NCBI GenBank assembly: GCA_003174035.1
Contig: PRDV01000019.1
Coordinates: 1-7,136 of the forward strand
DNA length: 7,136 bases
Origin: Candidatus Babelota bacterium
GTDB taxonomy: Bacteria; Babelota; Babeliae; Babelales; Babelaceae
Reading direction: 5' to 3'
The position numbers were made by a program, and so were the translations under genes. Of this stretch, positions 1 to 5,408 are shown one piece after another. Position 1 is the stretch's first letter; every line of letters starts with the position of its first letter. Under the pieces are notes generated by a model. It made no database searches, was not told the DNA's origin, and worked only from the letters and a program-made list of their open reading frames with translations.

Positions 1-525
1 AAGCCACATGACAAACATTGCTCCCACGGTTAACGAGAGCGTAAACAACGTCACAAATCCCCATCCTGGTGAAACAATTAATCCCGGCGTGCTCGTGGCA
101 TTTGCATTACTTAAATACATAGCATAGGAAAAACTATACCCGATGCTTAAGAGCAATGCTACATAGCGCGTATATTGATTAATAAGCCGTCTGCCATAAT
201 CACCTTCCTTCATAAGTGCTTCAAGACTCGGTACGGTCATACTGAGCATCTGCATCATAATCGAGGCGGTAATATACGGGCTCACCCCCAAAGCAAATAT
301 CGTACAGTACGTTAACGAACCGCCTGAGAACGTATCAAAATAACGCAAAAAGCCGCTAAAAGCCGAAGCCCGCGCCATATGCTCTGCAAGCATGGGAACG
401 TTAATGCCGATAGCTGGAATAAATGCCCCAATTCTGTAAACGATTAATACCCCAAGGGTAAACAATATTTTTTGTGTGAGCTCAGGAATCTTAAAAATAT
501 TCCCAAAATTTTTGAGTAAAACCAC
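1..525 (-). CDS. secY: Preprotein translocase subunit SecY, N-terminal 175 residues (runs off the window)
   Basis: SecY is the channel subunit of the SecYEG translocon in the inner membrane. I translated this frame by hand. It opens with KNFGNIFKIPE and LFTLGVLIVYRIGAFIPAIG (TM1, about residues 17-37). It continues with FSGGSL and IFALGVSPYITASIMMQML (TM2, about 75-95), then the conserved cytoplasmic EGDYGRRLINQYTRY segment, TM3 (about 120-140) and the start of TM4 ending in MFVMWL. The frame is still open at base 1, so the C-terminal part is outside the window. The only plausible start is GTG at 525-523. It follows AGGAG (536-540) with a 10-nt spacer and lies 4 nt beyond the rplO stop. Its position after rplO is the standard end of the spc operon. 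Family identity is secure; the GTG start is inferred. Confidence 0.95.
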   Translation of the reverse strand, partial: MVLLKNFGNIFKIPELTQKILFTLGVLIVYRIGAFIPAIGINVPMLAEHMARASAFSGFLRYFDTFSGGSLTYCTIFALGVSPYITASIMMQMLSMTVPSLEALMKEGDYGRRLINQYTRYVALLLSIGYSFSYAMYLSNANATSTPGLIVSPGWGFVTLFTLSLTVGAMFVMWL

Positions 526-529
526 CGCC

Positions 530-982
530 TTACTTCTCCTTTATTTCTAACATATGCACTTGGCCGCCACCATTGGTAATTCCGCTTTGCGCTGACGCAC
601 TAAAAGCATCTGCGTACACAAGCAATTTTTTATCAAGTTTGCCGTCACCCAATATTTTGAGTAGCCCTTTTGCATTCTTAAGAATACCCTTTTCAACAAG
701 AGCTTCTTTATTTACCGTAGCACCTGTTTCAAAAAAGTCATTCAATGTCTTCAAATTTACTATCTCATAGGCCGTTCTAAAGTTTGCATTATTAAAGCCA
801 CGCTTTGGGAGCCTGCGGGTAAGAGGCATCTGCCCACCTTCAAACAATATTTTTCCCACATAACCGCCCGAACGTGCTCTTTGACCTTTATGACCTTTTC
901 CTGAGGTACCGCCACGATCACCACCGCGACCTACTCTCTTACGATCCTTGCCCGCTTTCTTAAGCGAATGTAACGCTGTCAT
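530..982 (-). CDS. rplO: 50S ribosomal protein L15
   Basis: L15 is a late-assembling large-subunit protein that contacts several 23S rRNA domains. The 150-residue product is normal length. It has the basic, glycine-rich N-terminal arm (about residues 17-45, with GRGGDRGGTSGKGHKGQ), then EGGQMPLTRRLPKRGF (about 48-63) and a C-terminal globular part ending in the NGGGQV stretch. The start is ATG at 982-980. Its Shine-Dalgarno AAGGG lies inside the end of rpsE. Only one base separates the rpsE stop (TAA, 986-984) from this ATG, so translational coupling is likely and there is no room for rpmD (L30), which normally sits here. secY follows after 4 nt. Confidence 0.97.
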   Translation of the reverse strand: MTALHSLKKAGKDRKRVGRGGDRGGTSGKGHKGQRARSGGYVGKILFEGGQMPLTRRLPKRGFNNANFRTAYEIVNLKTLNDFFETGATVNKEALVEKGILKNAKGLLKILGDGKLDKKLLVYADAFSASAQSGITNGGGQVHMLEIKEK

Positions 983-983
983 A

Positions 984-1478
984 TTATCCCTTTACTACTT
1001 CTTTAACTGTTTTACCGCGCATATGAGCTATATCGCTAGCCGATCTACATTTTGCTAGAGCATTGAGCGTAGCCTTTACCACATTCTGCCCGCAACGGGA
1101 TGACCCAACAGATTTTGCAAGCACGTCCTTTACCCCAAGAACTTCCATAACCGCACGCACTGCACCACCAGCAATTACACCAGTACCGCGGCTTGCTGAA
1201 TTTATATGCACGCGCGTTGCGCCATGCTTGCCCCGTACGTTATAAGGAATAGTGGTCTCTCTTAAAGGAACCGTGATCATATTCTTACGAGCACGCATGG
1301 TGGCTTTAGCAATCGCAGAAGAGACTTCGCGACTTTTGCCCAGGCCAATACCAATACGCCCTTTCTGGTCACCAGATACTACAAATGCGGAGAATGAAAA
1401 TCGCTTACCACCTTTGGTAACTTTTGTCACACGATTGACGTTTACCACATTATCTACAAATTCTTTTGTTTCAGCCAT
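984..1478 (-). CDS. rpsE: 30S ribosomal protein S5
   Basis: S5 helps maintain decoding accuracy and lies near the mRNA entry path of the 30S subunit. The 164-residue protein has the N-terminal double-stranded-RNA-binding domain (about residues 9-72, with GGKRFSFSAFVV and GRIGIGLGKSREV). The C-terminal domain follows (about 84-160, with RGTGVIAGGAVRAVMEVLGV). The usually SSN-like loop before NVV-AT reads SSRCGQNVVKAT here, a small variation. The start is ATG at 1478-1476 with AAAGGA at 1488-1483, 4 nt upstream. This Shine-Dalgarno directly abuts the palindrome at 1489-1501, which could affect ribosome access. The gene runs into rplO with a 1-nt gap; rpmD is missing. Confidence 0.97.
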   Translation of the reverse strand: MAETKEFVDNVVNVNRVTKVTKGGKRFSFSAFVVSGDQKGRIGIGLGKSREVSSAIAKATMRARKNMITVPLRETTIPYNVRGKHGATRVHINSASRGTGVIAGGAVRAVMEVLGVKDVLAKSVGSSRCGQNVVKATLNALAKCRSASDIAHMRGKTVKEVVKG

Positions 1479-1488
1479 GATATCCTTT

Positions 1489-1501
1489 CGGACAGTGTCC
1501 G
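1489..1501. repeat. Single copy of palindrome CGGACANTGTCCG in the rplR-rpsE gap
   Basis: The site is a perfect 6-bp dyad around one central base (G on the plus strand). It lies 8 nt after the rplR stop codon and directly abuts the rpsE Shine-Dalgarno. As RNA it could fold into a 5-bp stem with a 3-nt loop. The same motif recurs in rpsQ and rplP. Its function is unknown. Confidence 0.8.
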
Positions 1502-1509
1502 TTATAAAC

Positions 1510-1863
1510 TTAAATGCGTAGTCCGCCGTCTCTCATCCCTTGTGCAAGAGCGGCAACGCGCCCATGAAAAAGGAATGCACCACGATCAAAAAGCGCCTCT
1601 TGTACTCCTGCCTTAAGAGCACGTTGCGCAAATTCTTTGCCCACTGCATGAGCAACTTCTTTTTTTGCACCTTTAGCATCTTTTAACTCAATCGTTGAGC
1701 AGCTTGCTAACGTTTTGTGGTGAGCATCATCAATCAGCTGCGCATAGATGTGCTGTGCGCTCTTAAAAATTGAAATTCGAGGTCGACCTGTATTTCGTAA
1801 CTTTTTTCTTACTCGCTCTACGCGTCTAACACGTCCTTGAGCTATTTTCTTCTGTACTGACAC
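1510..1863 (-). CDS. rplR: 50S ribosomal protein L18
   Basis: L18 binds 5S rRNA and, with L5, attaches it to the 50S central protuberance. The 117-residue protein has the usual basic N-terminal tail (to about residue 25), then GRPRISIFKSAQHIYAQLIDD (about 26-46) and the conserved end FDRGAFLFHGRVAALAQGMRDGGLRI. The start codon is GTG at 1863-1861, encoding MSVQKK. AAGGA lies 6-7 nt upstream, and the nearby ATG at 1870 is out of frame. Gaps of 31 nt on both sides are the longest in this operon; the downstream one holds the CGGACANTGTCCG palindrome. Confidence 0.96.
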   Translation of the reverse strand: MSVQKKIAQGRVRRVERVRKKLRNTGRPRISIFKSAQHIYAQLIDDAHHKTLASCSTIELKDAKGAKKEVAHAVGKEFAQRALKAGVQEALFDRGAFLFHGRVAALAQGMRDGGLRI

Positions 1864-1894
1864 GGTACATCCTTATTATTATGCTAAATACTCT

Positions 1895-2431
1895 TTATGC
1901 TTTTGCCTTACCAGCTTTACGTATAATTGTTTCATCAACATACTGTATACCGGTTCCTTTATAGGGTTCTGGTGGGCGCAATGCTCGCACATCACTACAA
2001 ACCTGACCCAACAAATCTTTATCTGTCGAATCAAACGTTATCAACTGACCAGATTTATCAACTTCAACGCTTACATTTTTGGGGAGATCAAAATCAATTT
2101 TATGGCTAAACCCCAAGGTAAACTGCACCTTTGAACCAGCTACGGTTGCCTTATACCCAAGGCCATTGATTCGTAACTGCTTTTTAAAACCTGTATCAGC
2201 CCCTTGGATTTTGTTGTTCAAAAGCGCGCGATCAAGTCCCCATAAGCGATTTGTATCACCGGTAACTTTTGCAGGGGTTAAATAGAGATCCTTGCCCTTA
2301 ACTTCAGCAGCAATGAGGTCATCAAGCTTATAAACACCTGACGCCTTCTTGCCTTTATAATGTATTTCTTTGCCCTTTACCTCTACGGTAACACCGCCAA
2401 GAGCTATAGGCCTTCTTCCAATCTTTGACAT
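1895..2431 (-). CDS. rplF: 50S ribosomal protein L6
   Basis: L6 sits near the sarcin-ricin loop and the factor-binding site of the 50S subunit. From MSKIGRRPI the protein is 178 residues, the normal length, with the two tandem L6 folds (about residues 8-82 and 90-170). The family signature appears as PEPYKGTGIQY, with Thr where Lys is usual. I place the start at ATG 2431-2429 because an ideal AAGGAGGT (2444-2437) sits 5 nt upstream. A longer frame opening at a TTG (2458) would add nine unconserved residues and overlap the end of rpsH, and is rejected. The gene lies 11 nt after rpsH and 31 nt before rplR. Confidence 0.97.
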   Translation of the reverse strand: MSKIGRRPIALGGVTVEVKGKEIHYKGKKASGVYKLDDLIAAEVKGKDLYLTPAKVTGDTNRLWGLDRALLNNKIQGADTGFKKQLRINGLGYKATVAGSKVQFTLGFSHKIDFDLPKNVSVEVDKSGQLITFDSTDKDLLGQVCSDVRALRPPEPYKGTGIQYVDETIIRKAGKAKA

Positions 2432-2436
2432 TGAGT

Positions 2437-2444
2437 ACCTCCTT
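2437..2444 (-). promoter_or_regulatory. Strong ribosome binding site of rplF
   Basis: AAGGAGGT overlaps the rpsH stop codon and is followed by a 5-nt spacer and ATG. It is the closest match to the anti-Shine-Dalgarno consensus seen in the window, and it decides the rplF start in favour of 2431 over the upstream TTG. Confidence 0.85.
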
Positions 2445-2835
2445 ACCAGACTGTGCAAAGAACTTCACCGCCCACGCCTTTGCTGCGGGCTTGTTTGTTC
2501 GTCATAACACCAAGATTGGTGGTGAGAATTGAAATCCCTAATCCGCCGATCACTGGCTTAATGCCTGTGTGACCTGCATAGGCTCTTCGGCCAGGGGTAC
2601 TAATGCGGGCAATTTCATGAATTACCGATTCACCTTTAACATACTTAAGGGCAACCGCAACCTGCTTCTTGCCATCAATTTCTTCAACAGCCACATCTTT
2701 AATAAAGCCTTCATCCTTGAGGAGCTGAGCAATCTCGTGCTTCAATCGTGAATAAGGCGCACTTACTTTTCGTTTTGATGATAAAACACCATTACGAAGA
2801 ATGGTCAAAAAATCACCAATTGTATCAATTGACAT
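2443..2835 (-). CDS. rpsH: 30S ribosomal protein S8
   Basis: S8 binds helix 21 of 16S rRNA and is essential for central-domain assembly. In E. coli it also represses the spc operon by binding mRNA at the start of rplE; I did not find a convincing equivalent of that site here. The 130-residue product is normal length. It opens with DTIGDFLTILRN (about residues 4-15) and closes with the diagnostic block GLGISILTTNLGVMTNKQAR then GVGGEVLCTVW. The start is ATG at 2835-2833 with GAGGA upstream, 14 nt after rpsN. Confidence 0.97.
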   Translation of the reverse strand: MSIDTIGDFLTILRNGVLSSKRKVSAPYSRLKHEIAQLLKDEGFIKDVAVEEIDGKKQVAVALKYVKGESVIHEIARISTPGRRAYAGHTGIKPVIGGLGISILTTNLGVMTNKQARSKGVGGEVLCTVW

Positions 2836-2849
2836 AGGTCATCCTCTAC

Positions 2850-3035
2850 TTACCAACTTGTTTTCTTCACACCAGGCAATACTCCCTTATGAGCAAGATC
2901 CCTGAAACACAAACGACAAAGCTCAAATAAACGGATAAATCCGCGTGGTCTCCCACATAAGCCACATCGATTGCGCTGTCTTACTGCAAACTTAGGAGTT
3001 CGCTTAGCTTTTTCAATCATTGCTTTACGCGCCAT
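2850..3035 (-). CDS. rpsN: 30S ribosomal protein S14, zinc-binding short form
   Basis: S14 binds 16S rRNA in the 30S head. This 61-residue protein is the short, zinc-ribbon (type Z) form. Four cysteines occur in two CxxC pairs, C24-x2-C27 (RCGLCGRP) and C40-x2-C43 (LCRLCF), followed by the conserved LPGVKKTSW end. All four ligands are present, so zinc binding is expected. The start is ATG at 3035-3033 with AAGGA upstream, overlapping the rplE stop region. Its place between rplE and rpsH is canonical. Confidence 0.97.
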   Translation of the reverse strand: MARKAMIEKAKRTPKFAVRQRNRCGLCGRPRGFIRLFELCRLCFRDLAHKGVLPGVKKTSW

Positions 3036-3044
3036 CGTTAATCC

Positions 3045-3641
3045 TTATCTTCGTGAAAACGGCATACCAAAACTTTTTAATAACTCAAAGGCATGGGCAT
3101 CTTTCTCAGCAGAAGTATGAATGGTGATATTCATACCAAAAGCCTTTTCAGCAGTAGTATCTGCCTCAGGGAAAATGGACCATTCCTTAATGCCTAAATT
3201 ATAATTACCCCGCCCATCCAACTTAGTTGGAACACCTTGAAAATCTCGCACTTTCGGTAATGCTAGATTGATGAGCTTATCAAGAAAGTCATACATTCTC
3301 TTCTTTCTTAAGGTCACGCGCACGCCAATAGGCATACCCTCACGAATTTTAAAACCCGCAATCGATTTTTTTGCCAATGTTCTGACTGATTTTTGACCGG
3401 TAATAGTATCAAGCGTTTGCATAACCGTATTTAACACACGGCTATCTGCAACAGCCTCCTTAACACCAATGTTCACCACCACCTTTTCAACACGGGGGAC
3501 TTGCATAACATTGGGCATATTCAATGATTGCTTTAATGCGGGGCGCACTTTTTGCACGTACAACTGTTCAAGTCGCGATGCGTCGCTCTTCGACGTATCA
3601 TGACTTGATTTGCTCTCATCCACTTTAGCACGAGTTTTCAT
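3045..3641 (-). CDS. rplE: 50S ribosomal protein L5 with N-terminal extension
   Basis: L5 binds 5S rRNA with L18 and forms the intersubunit bridge to S13 and P-site tRNA. The core starts around residue 23 (LEQLYVQKVRPAL) and includes NVMQVPRVEKVVVNIG, GQKSVRTLAKKSIAGFKIREG and FPEADTTAEKAFGMNITIHT. At 198 residues it exceeds the usual length of about 180. The extra 20 or so residues form a polar N-terminal tail (MKTRAKVDESKSSHDTSKSD) encoded mostly by the 41-bp palindrome at 3568-3608. The start is ATG at 3641-3639 with AAGGAA upstream; no alternative start lies closer to the conserved core, so the tail is probably translated. Confidence 0.96.
   Translation of the reverse strand: MKTRAKVDESKSSHDTSKSDASRLEQLYVQKVRPALKQSLNMPNVMQVPRVEKVVVNIGVKEAVADSRVLNTVMQTLDTITGQKSVRTLAKKSIAGFKIREGMPIGVRVTLRKKRMYDFLDKLINLALPKVRDFQGVPTKLDGRGNYNLGIKEWSIFPEADTTAEKAFGMNITIHTSAEKDAHAFELLKSFGMPFSRR
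3568..3608. repeat. 41-bp imperfect palindrome inside the rplE 5' coding region
   Basis: Two 18-nt arms flank a 5-nt loop (3586-3590). Outer TCAAGTC (3568-3574) pairs with GACTTGA (3602-3608); inner CGTCG (3581-3585) pairs with CGACG (3591-3595); GAT/ATC pairs in the middle. Fifteen of 18 arm positions are Watson-Crick, and one more is a G-U pair in the mRNA. The segment encodes residues 12-25 of L5, which is most of the non-conserved tail. It differs in sequence from the CGGACANTGTCCG family. Confidence 0.75.
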
Positions 3642-3661
3642 TCTGTTCCTTTCTAGCCTTC

Positions 3662-3970
3662 TTAAATAGTTTGTTTCGTGCGATTGGCTACTCGTACCTT
3701 CGTACCATCTTCAAGCGTCTTGAAGTTCACTCGCGTTGGTTTCCCATCAGATGAAATAAGCATAACGTTGGAAAGATTAATATACCCTTCCTGTTTCCTG
3801 ATTCCTGACGTTTCGCCTTGGCGCCGTGCTTTATAGTGCTTGGTAACGATCGCTATCCCGGATACCTTCACCAAATCTTTTTCAGGCAACACTTCAAGGA
3901 CCGTTCCCTTTTTGCCCTTATCTCGTCCCGTAAGGACAACTACATTATCATTTTTCTTAATACGCATCAT
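3662..3970 (-). CDS. rplX: 50S ribosomal protein L24
   Basis: L24 is an early assembly initiator that binds 23S rRNA domain I near the tunnel exit. The 102-residue protein is of usual length and carries the KOW motif at about residues 6-33 (KNDNVVVLTGRDKGKKGTVLEV), then the QEGYINLSNVMLI stretch typical of the family. Two adjacent ATG codons (3970 and 3967) could both start it, and only a weak GAGA precedes them. This is the poorest ribosome binding site in the set and suggests coupling to rplN, which ends 9 nt upstream. Confidence 0.96.
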   Translation of the reverse strand: MMRIKKNDNVVVLTGRDKGKKGTVLEVLPEKDLVKVSGIAIVTKHYKARRQGETSGIRKQEGYINLSNVMLISSDGKPTRVNFKTLEDGTKVRVANRTKQTI

Positions 3971-3979
3971 AGGTAGTTC

Positions 3980-4357
3980 TCACAATACTTCAGGTGCTAA
4001 TGAAACTAACTTCGTAAAATCCTTTGCACGTAATTCACGTGCTACAGGACCGAATATACGCGTTCCCACCATGGTGTTATAATCTTCAACCGATTTAATA
4101 ATAACGCCTGCGTTATCACCAAAACGAATGTAGCTCCCATCAGGTCTTCGATATTCTTTGCGCGTTCTAACAATCACGCAGGTGACTACATCACCTTTTT
4201 TAACTTGTCCACCAGGAATGGCTTTCTTCACGGCACATTTCACCATATCACCGGTGTAGGCATATCTTTTTCTCGTACTGCCCACTAAGTGAATAATTTG
4301 TAATAACTGCGCTCCCGAATTATCAGCAACTTCCATGAACGATTCTTTTTGAAGCAT
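3980..4357 (-). CDS. rplN: 50S ribosomal protein L14
   Basis: L14 is a conserved 50S protein at the subunit interface, contacting 16S rRNA and L19. The 125-residue sequence has ESFMEVADNSGAQ near the start. It also has the family block around residues 57-85 (GDVVTCVIVRTRKEYRRPDG then FGDNAGVII) and the late GTRIFGPVARELR motif. Length is near the normal 122. The start is ATG at 4357-4355 with AAGGA overlapping the rpsQ stop. It ends in TGA 9 nt before rplX. Confidence 0.97.
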   Translation of the reverse strand: MLQKESFMEVADNSGAQLLQIIHLVGSTRKRYAYTGDMVKCAVKKAIPGGQVKKGDVVTCVIVRTRKEYRRPDGSYIRFGDNAGVIIKSVEDYNTMVGTRIFGPVARELRAKDFTKLVSLAPEVL

Positions 4358-4366
4358 ACGGTATCC

Positions 4367-4726
4367 TTATGAATGTGCTTTTATAATGCGTGAAAGATAC
4401 ATATACTTCGTTTTTGAAAGCGGGCGACCCTCGTAAATCTCTACAATGTCTCCCATCGATGCACTTTCAGAAGCATCATGTACCTTATACTTCTTAGAAG
4501 TACGCATTACCTTATTGAGTCGAGGATGTGTGTACTGACGTACCACACGAACTACGACTGTTTTATCCATTTTATCAGAAATTACTTCACCTGTCAGCAT
4601 GCGCTGAATTGTTTTCTGCTCTTGCTTTGGGGAAGGTACTGCAGAACGGGCCTTTGACGCGCCCTTTACCGCAGTTTCTTCTCGGACACTGTCCGGGCGG
4701 ACATTGTCCGTTGCATTATTCACCAT
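4367..4726 (-). CDS. rpsQ: 30S ribosomal protein S17 with N-terminal extension containing palindromic repeats
   Basis: S17 is a primary 16S rRNA binder with an OB fold. The core begins around residue 38 and includes LTGEVISDKMDKTVVVRVVRQ, HPRLNKVMRTSKKYKVHD and GDIVEIYEGRPLSKTKY, all characteristic. The protein is 119 residues against the usual 80-90; the excess is an N-terminal tail of about 37 residues. Residues 6-15 of that tail (TDNVRPDSVR) are encoded by two tandem CGGACANTGTCCG palindromes. The start is ATG at 4726-4724 with GAGG 7 nt upstream, 18 nt after rpmC. The internal Met43 has no Shine-Dalgarno and would cut into the core, so the tail is probably translated. Confidence 0.95.
   Translation of the reverse strand: MVNNATDNVRPDSVREETAVKGASKARSAVPSPKQEQKTIQRMLTGEVISDKMDKTVVVRVVRQYTHPRLNKVMRTSKKYKVHDASESASMGDIVEIYEGRPLSKTKYMYLSRIIKAHS
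4683..4710. repeat. Two tandem CGGACANTGTCCG palindromes inside rpsQ
   Basis: Perfect units lie at 4683-4695 (central C) and 4698-4710 (central T), separated by GG, giving a 15-bp period. They are read in the S17 frame as DNVRP/DSVR. Arms are identical to the rplR-rpsE copy; only the central base differs. Confidence 0.85.
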
Positions 4727-4744
4727 AGTTTTGCCTCGTCCATG

Positions 4745-4948
4745 TTAAGCCGCTGTTCTTTTTTCACGTAATAACGTCAATACGCACGCAATTTCTCTTC
4801 TTCTTTTCTTGAAATGTGCATTATCTTTTATTGGCCTCGTAGCTGCATTAAGACGTGTACTAAACAGTTCGCGGCGCATCCCGTCAACACGTGCCTCTAA
4901 TTCAGCTTCGGACAACCCTTTTAATTCGTCTTTCAAACTCTTTTTCAT
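4745..4948 (-). CDS. rpmC: 50S ribosomal protein L29
   Basis: L29 lies by the polypeptide exit tunnel beside L23, near the docking site for trigger factor and SRP. The 67-residue, largely helical protein has the family features LKGLSEAELEARVDGMRREL (residues 9-28) and then NAATRPIKDNAHFKKRRREIA. The start is ATG at 4948-4946, overlapping the rplP stop as ATGA; its AAGGAA lies inside the rplP tail. It ends 18 nt before rpsQ. Palindrome arrays lie on both sides, in the preceding and following genes. Confidence 0.96.
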   Translation of the reverse strand: MKKSLKDELKGLSEAELEARVDGMRRELFSTRLNAATRPIKDNAHFKKRRREIACVLTLLREKRTAA

Positions 4949-5406
4949 ACCGTTCCTTCTGCCTCAGACATTGTCCGGTCGGACGCTGTCTGCTCGGACT
5001 CTATCCGTTTAACAAATCTTGTTTTCATGGGGAGCTTATATGACGCAGCTTGCAATACTTCTCGTGCCGCAGCTTCATCAAGCCCAGCAACTTCAAACAT
5101 GATGCGCTCACGCTTAATAACTGCTACCCATAACTCAACGTTACCTTTACCCTTACCCATACGAGTTTCAGCAGGTTTTTTGGTAACTGGTTTATCAGGG
5201 AACACACGTAAGTAAAGACGACCAACTTTTTTAAGACGTCGAGACATCGTCACACGGCACGCTTCTATTTGCTGAGCAGTGAGCCATGCTGCCTCAACTG
5301 CCTGCAAACCATAATCACCAAAGGCTACATCACGAGCGCCTTTAGCGAGTCCACGCTTGCGGCCTTTCTGAACCTTACGGTATTTAATTTTTTTGGGCAT
5401 TAACAT
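4945..5406 (-). CDS. rplP: 50S ribosomal protein L16 with C-terminal extension made of palindromic repeats
   Basis: L16 organises the A-site tRNA region and 23S rRNA helices near the peptidyl transferase centre. The core runs from MLMPKKIKYRK through AFGDYGLQA, EACRVTMSRRLKK and RVFPDKPVTKKPAETRMGKG to KLPMKTRFVKR, where the family normally ends (residue 134). Another 19 residues follow (IESEQTASDRTMSEAEGTV), giving 153. Their codons overlap three degenerate palindromic repeats (4965-5007). The start is ATG at 5406-5404, 2 nt after rpsC, with GGGGA upstream. The tail also holds the Shine-Dalgarno of rpmC, with a 4-nt gene overlap, so changes here could affect L29 translation. Confidence 0.96.
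   Translation of the reverse strand: MLMPKKIKYRKVQKGRKRGLAKGARDVAFGDYGLQAVEAAWLTAQQIEACRVTMSRRLKKVGRLYLRVFPDKPVTKKPAETRMGKGKGNVELWVAVIKRERIMFEVAGLDEAAAREVLQAASYKLPMKTRFVKRIESEQTASDRTMSEAEGTV
4965..5007. repeat. Three degenerate tandem CGGACANTGTCCG-type repeats inside the rplP 3' end
   Basis: Units lie at 4965-4977 (CAGACATTGTCCG, one mismatch), 4980-4992 (CGGACGCTGTCTG, two) and 4995-5007 (CGGACTCTATCCG, two). Two-base spacers give an exact 15-bp period. They encode L16 residues 134-148 in a different frame from the rpsQ array. The mismatches are not compensated in the opposite arm, so these look like decayed copies. Confidence 0.75.
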
Positions 5407-5408
5407 AC

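Noticed and set aside
573..770. Plus-strand open frame opposite rplO, and similar plus-strand frames opposite rpsE, rplF, rplX, rpsQ, rpsC and others
   Set aside because: All lie antisense to well-conserved ribosomal genes, resemble no family, and are expected shadows.
1864..1894. The 31-nt rplF-rplR gap as a possible regulatory element
   Set aside because: Apart from the rplR Shine-Dalgarno I see no dyad, promoter or terminator in it.
2432..2458. Nine-residue upstream extension of L6 starting at a TTG
   Set aside because: It overlaps the rpsH end, contains the Shine-Dalgarno of the downstream ATG, and the family begins at MSKIGRRP.
4597..4602. Internal Met43 of S17 as the true start
   Set aside because: No Shine-Dalgarno precedes it and it would cut into the first strand of the conserved core; GAGG at 4734-4737 supports the upstream ATG.
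4907..4912. CGGACA half-site in rpmC, and a TTGTCCG half-site in rplB near 7045
   Set aside because: Both lack the second arm and fall in conserved coding sequence (LSEAEL of L29, TRTRKR of L2), so they are explained by the proteins.
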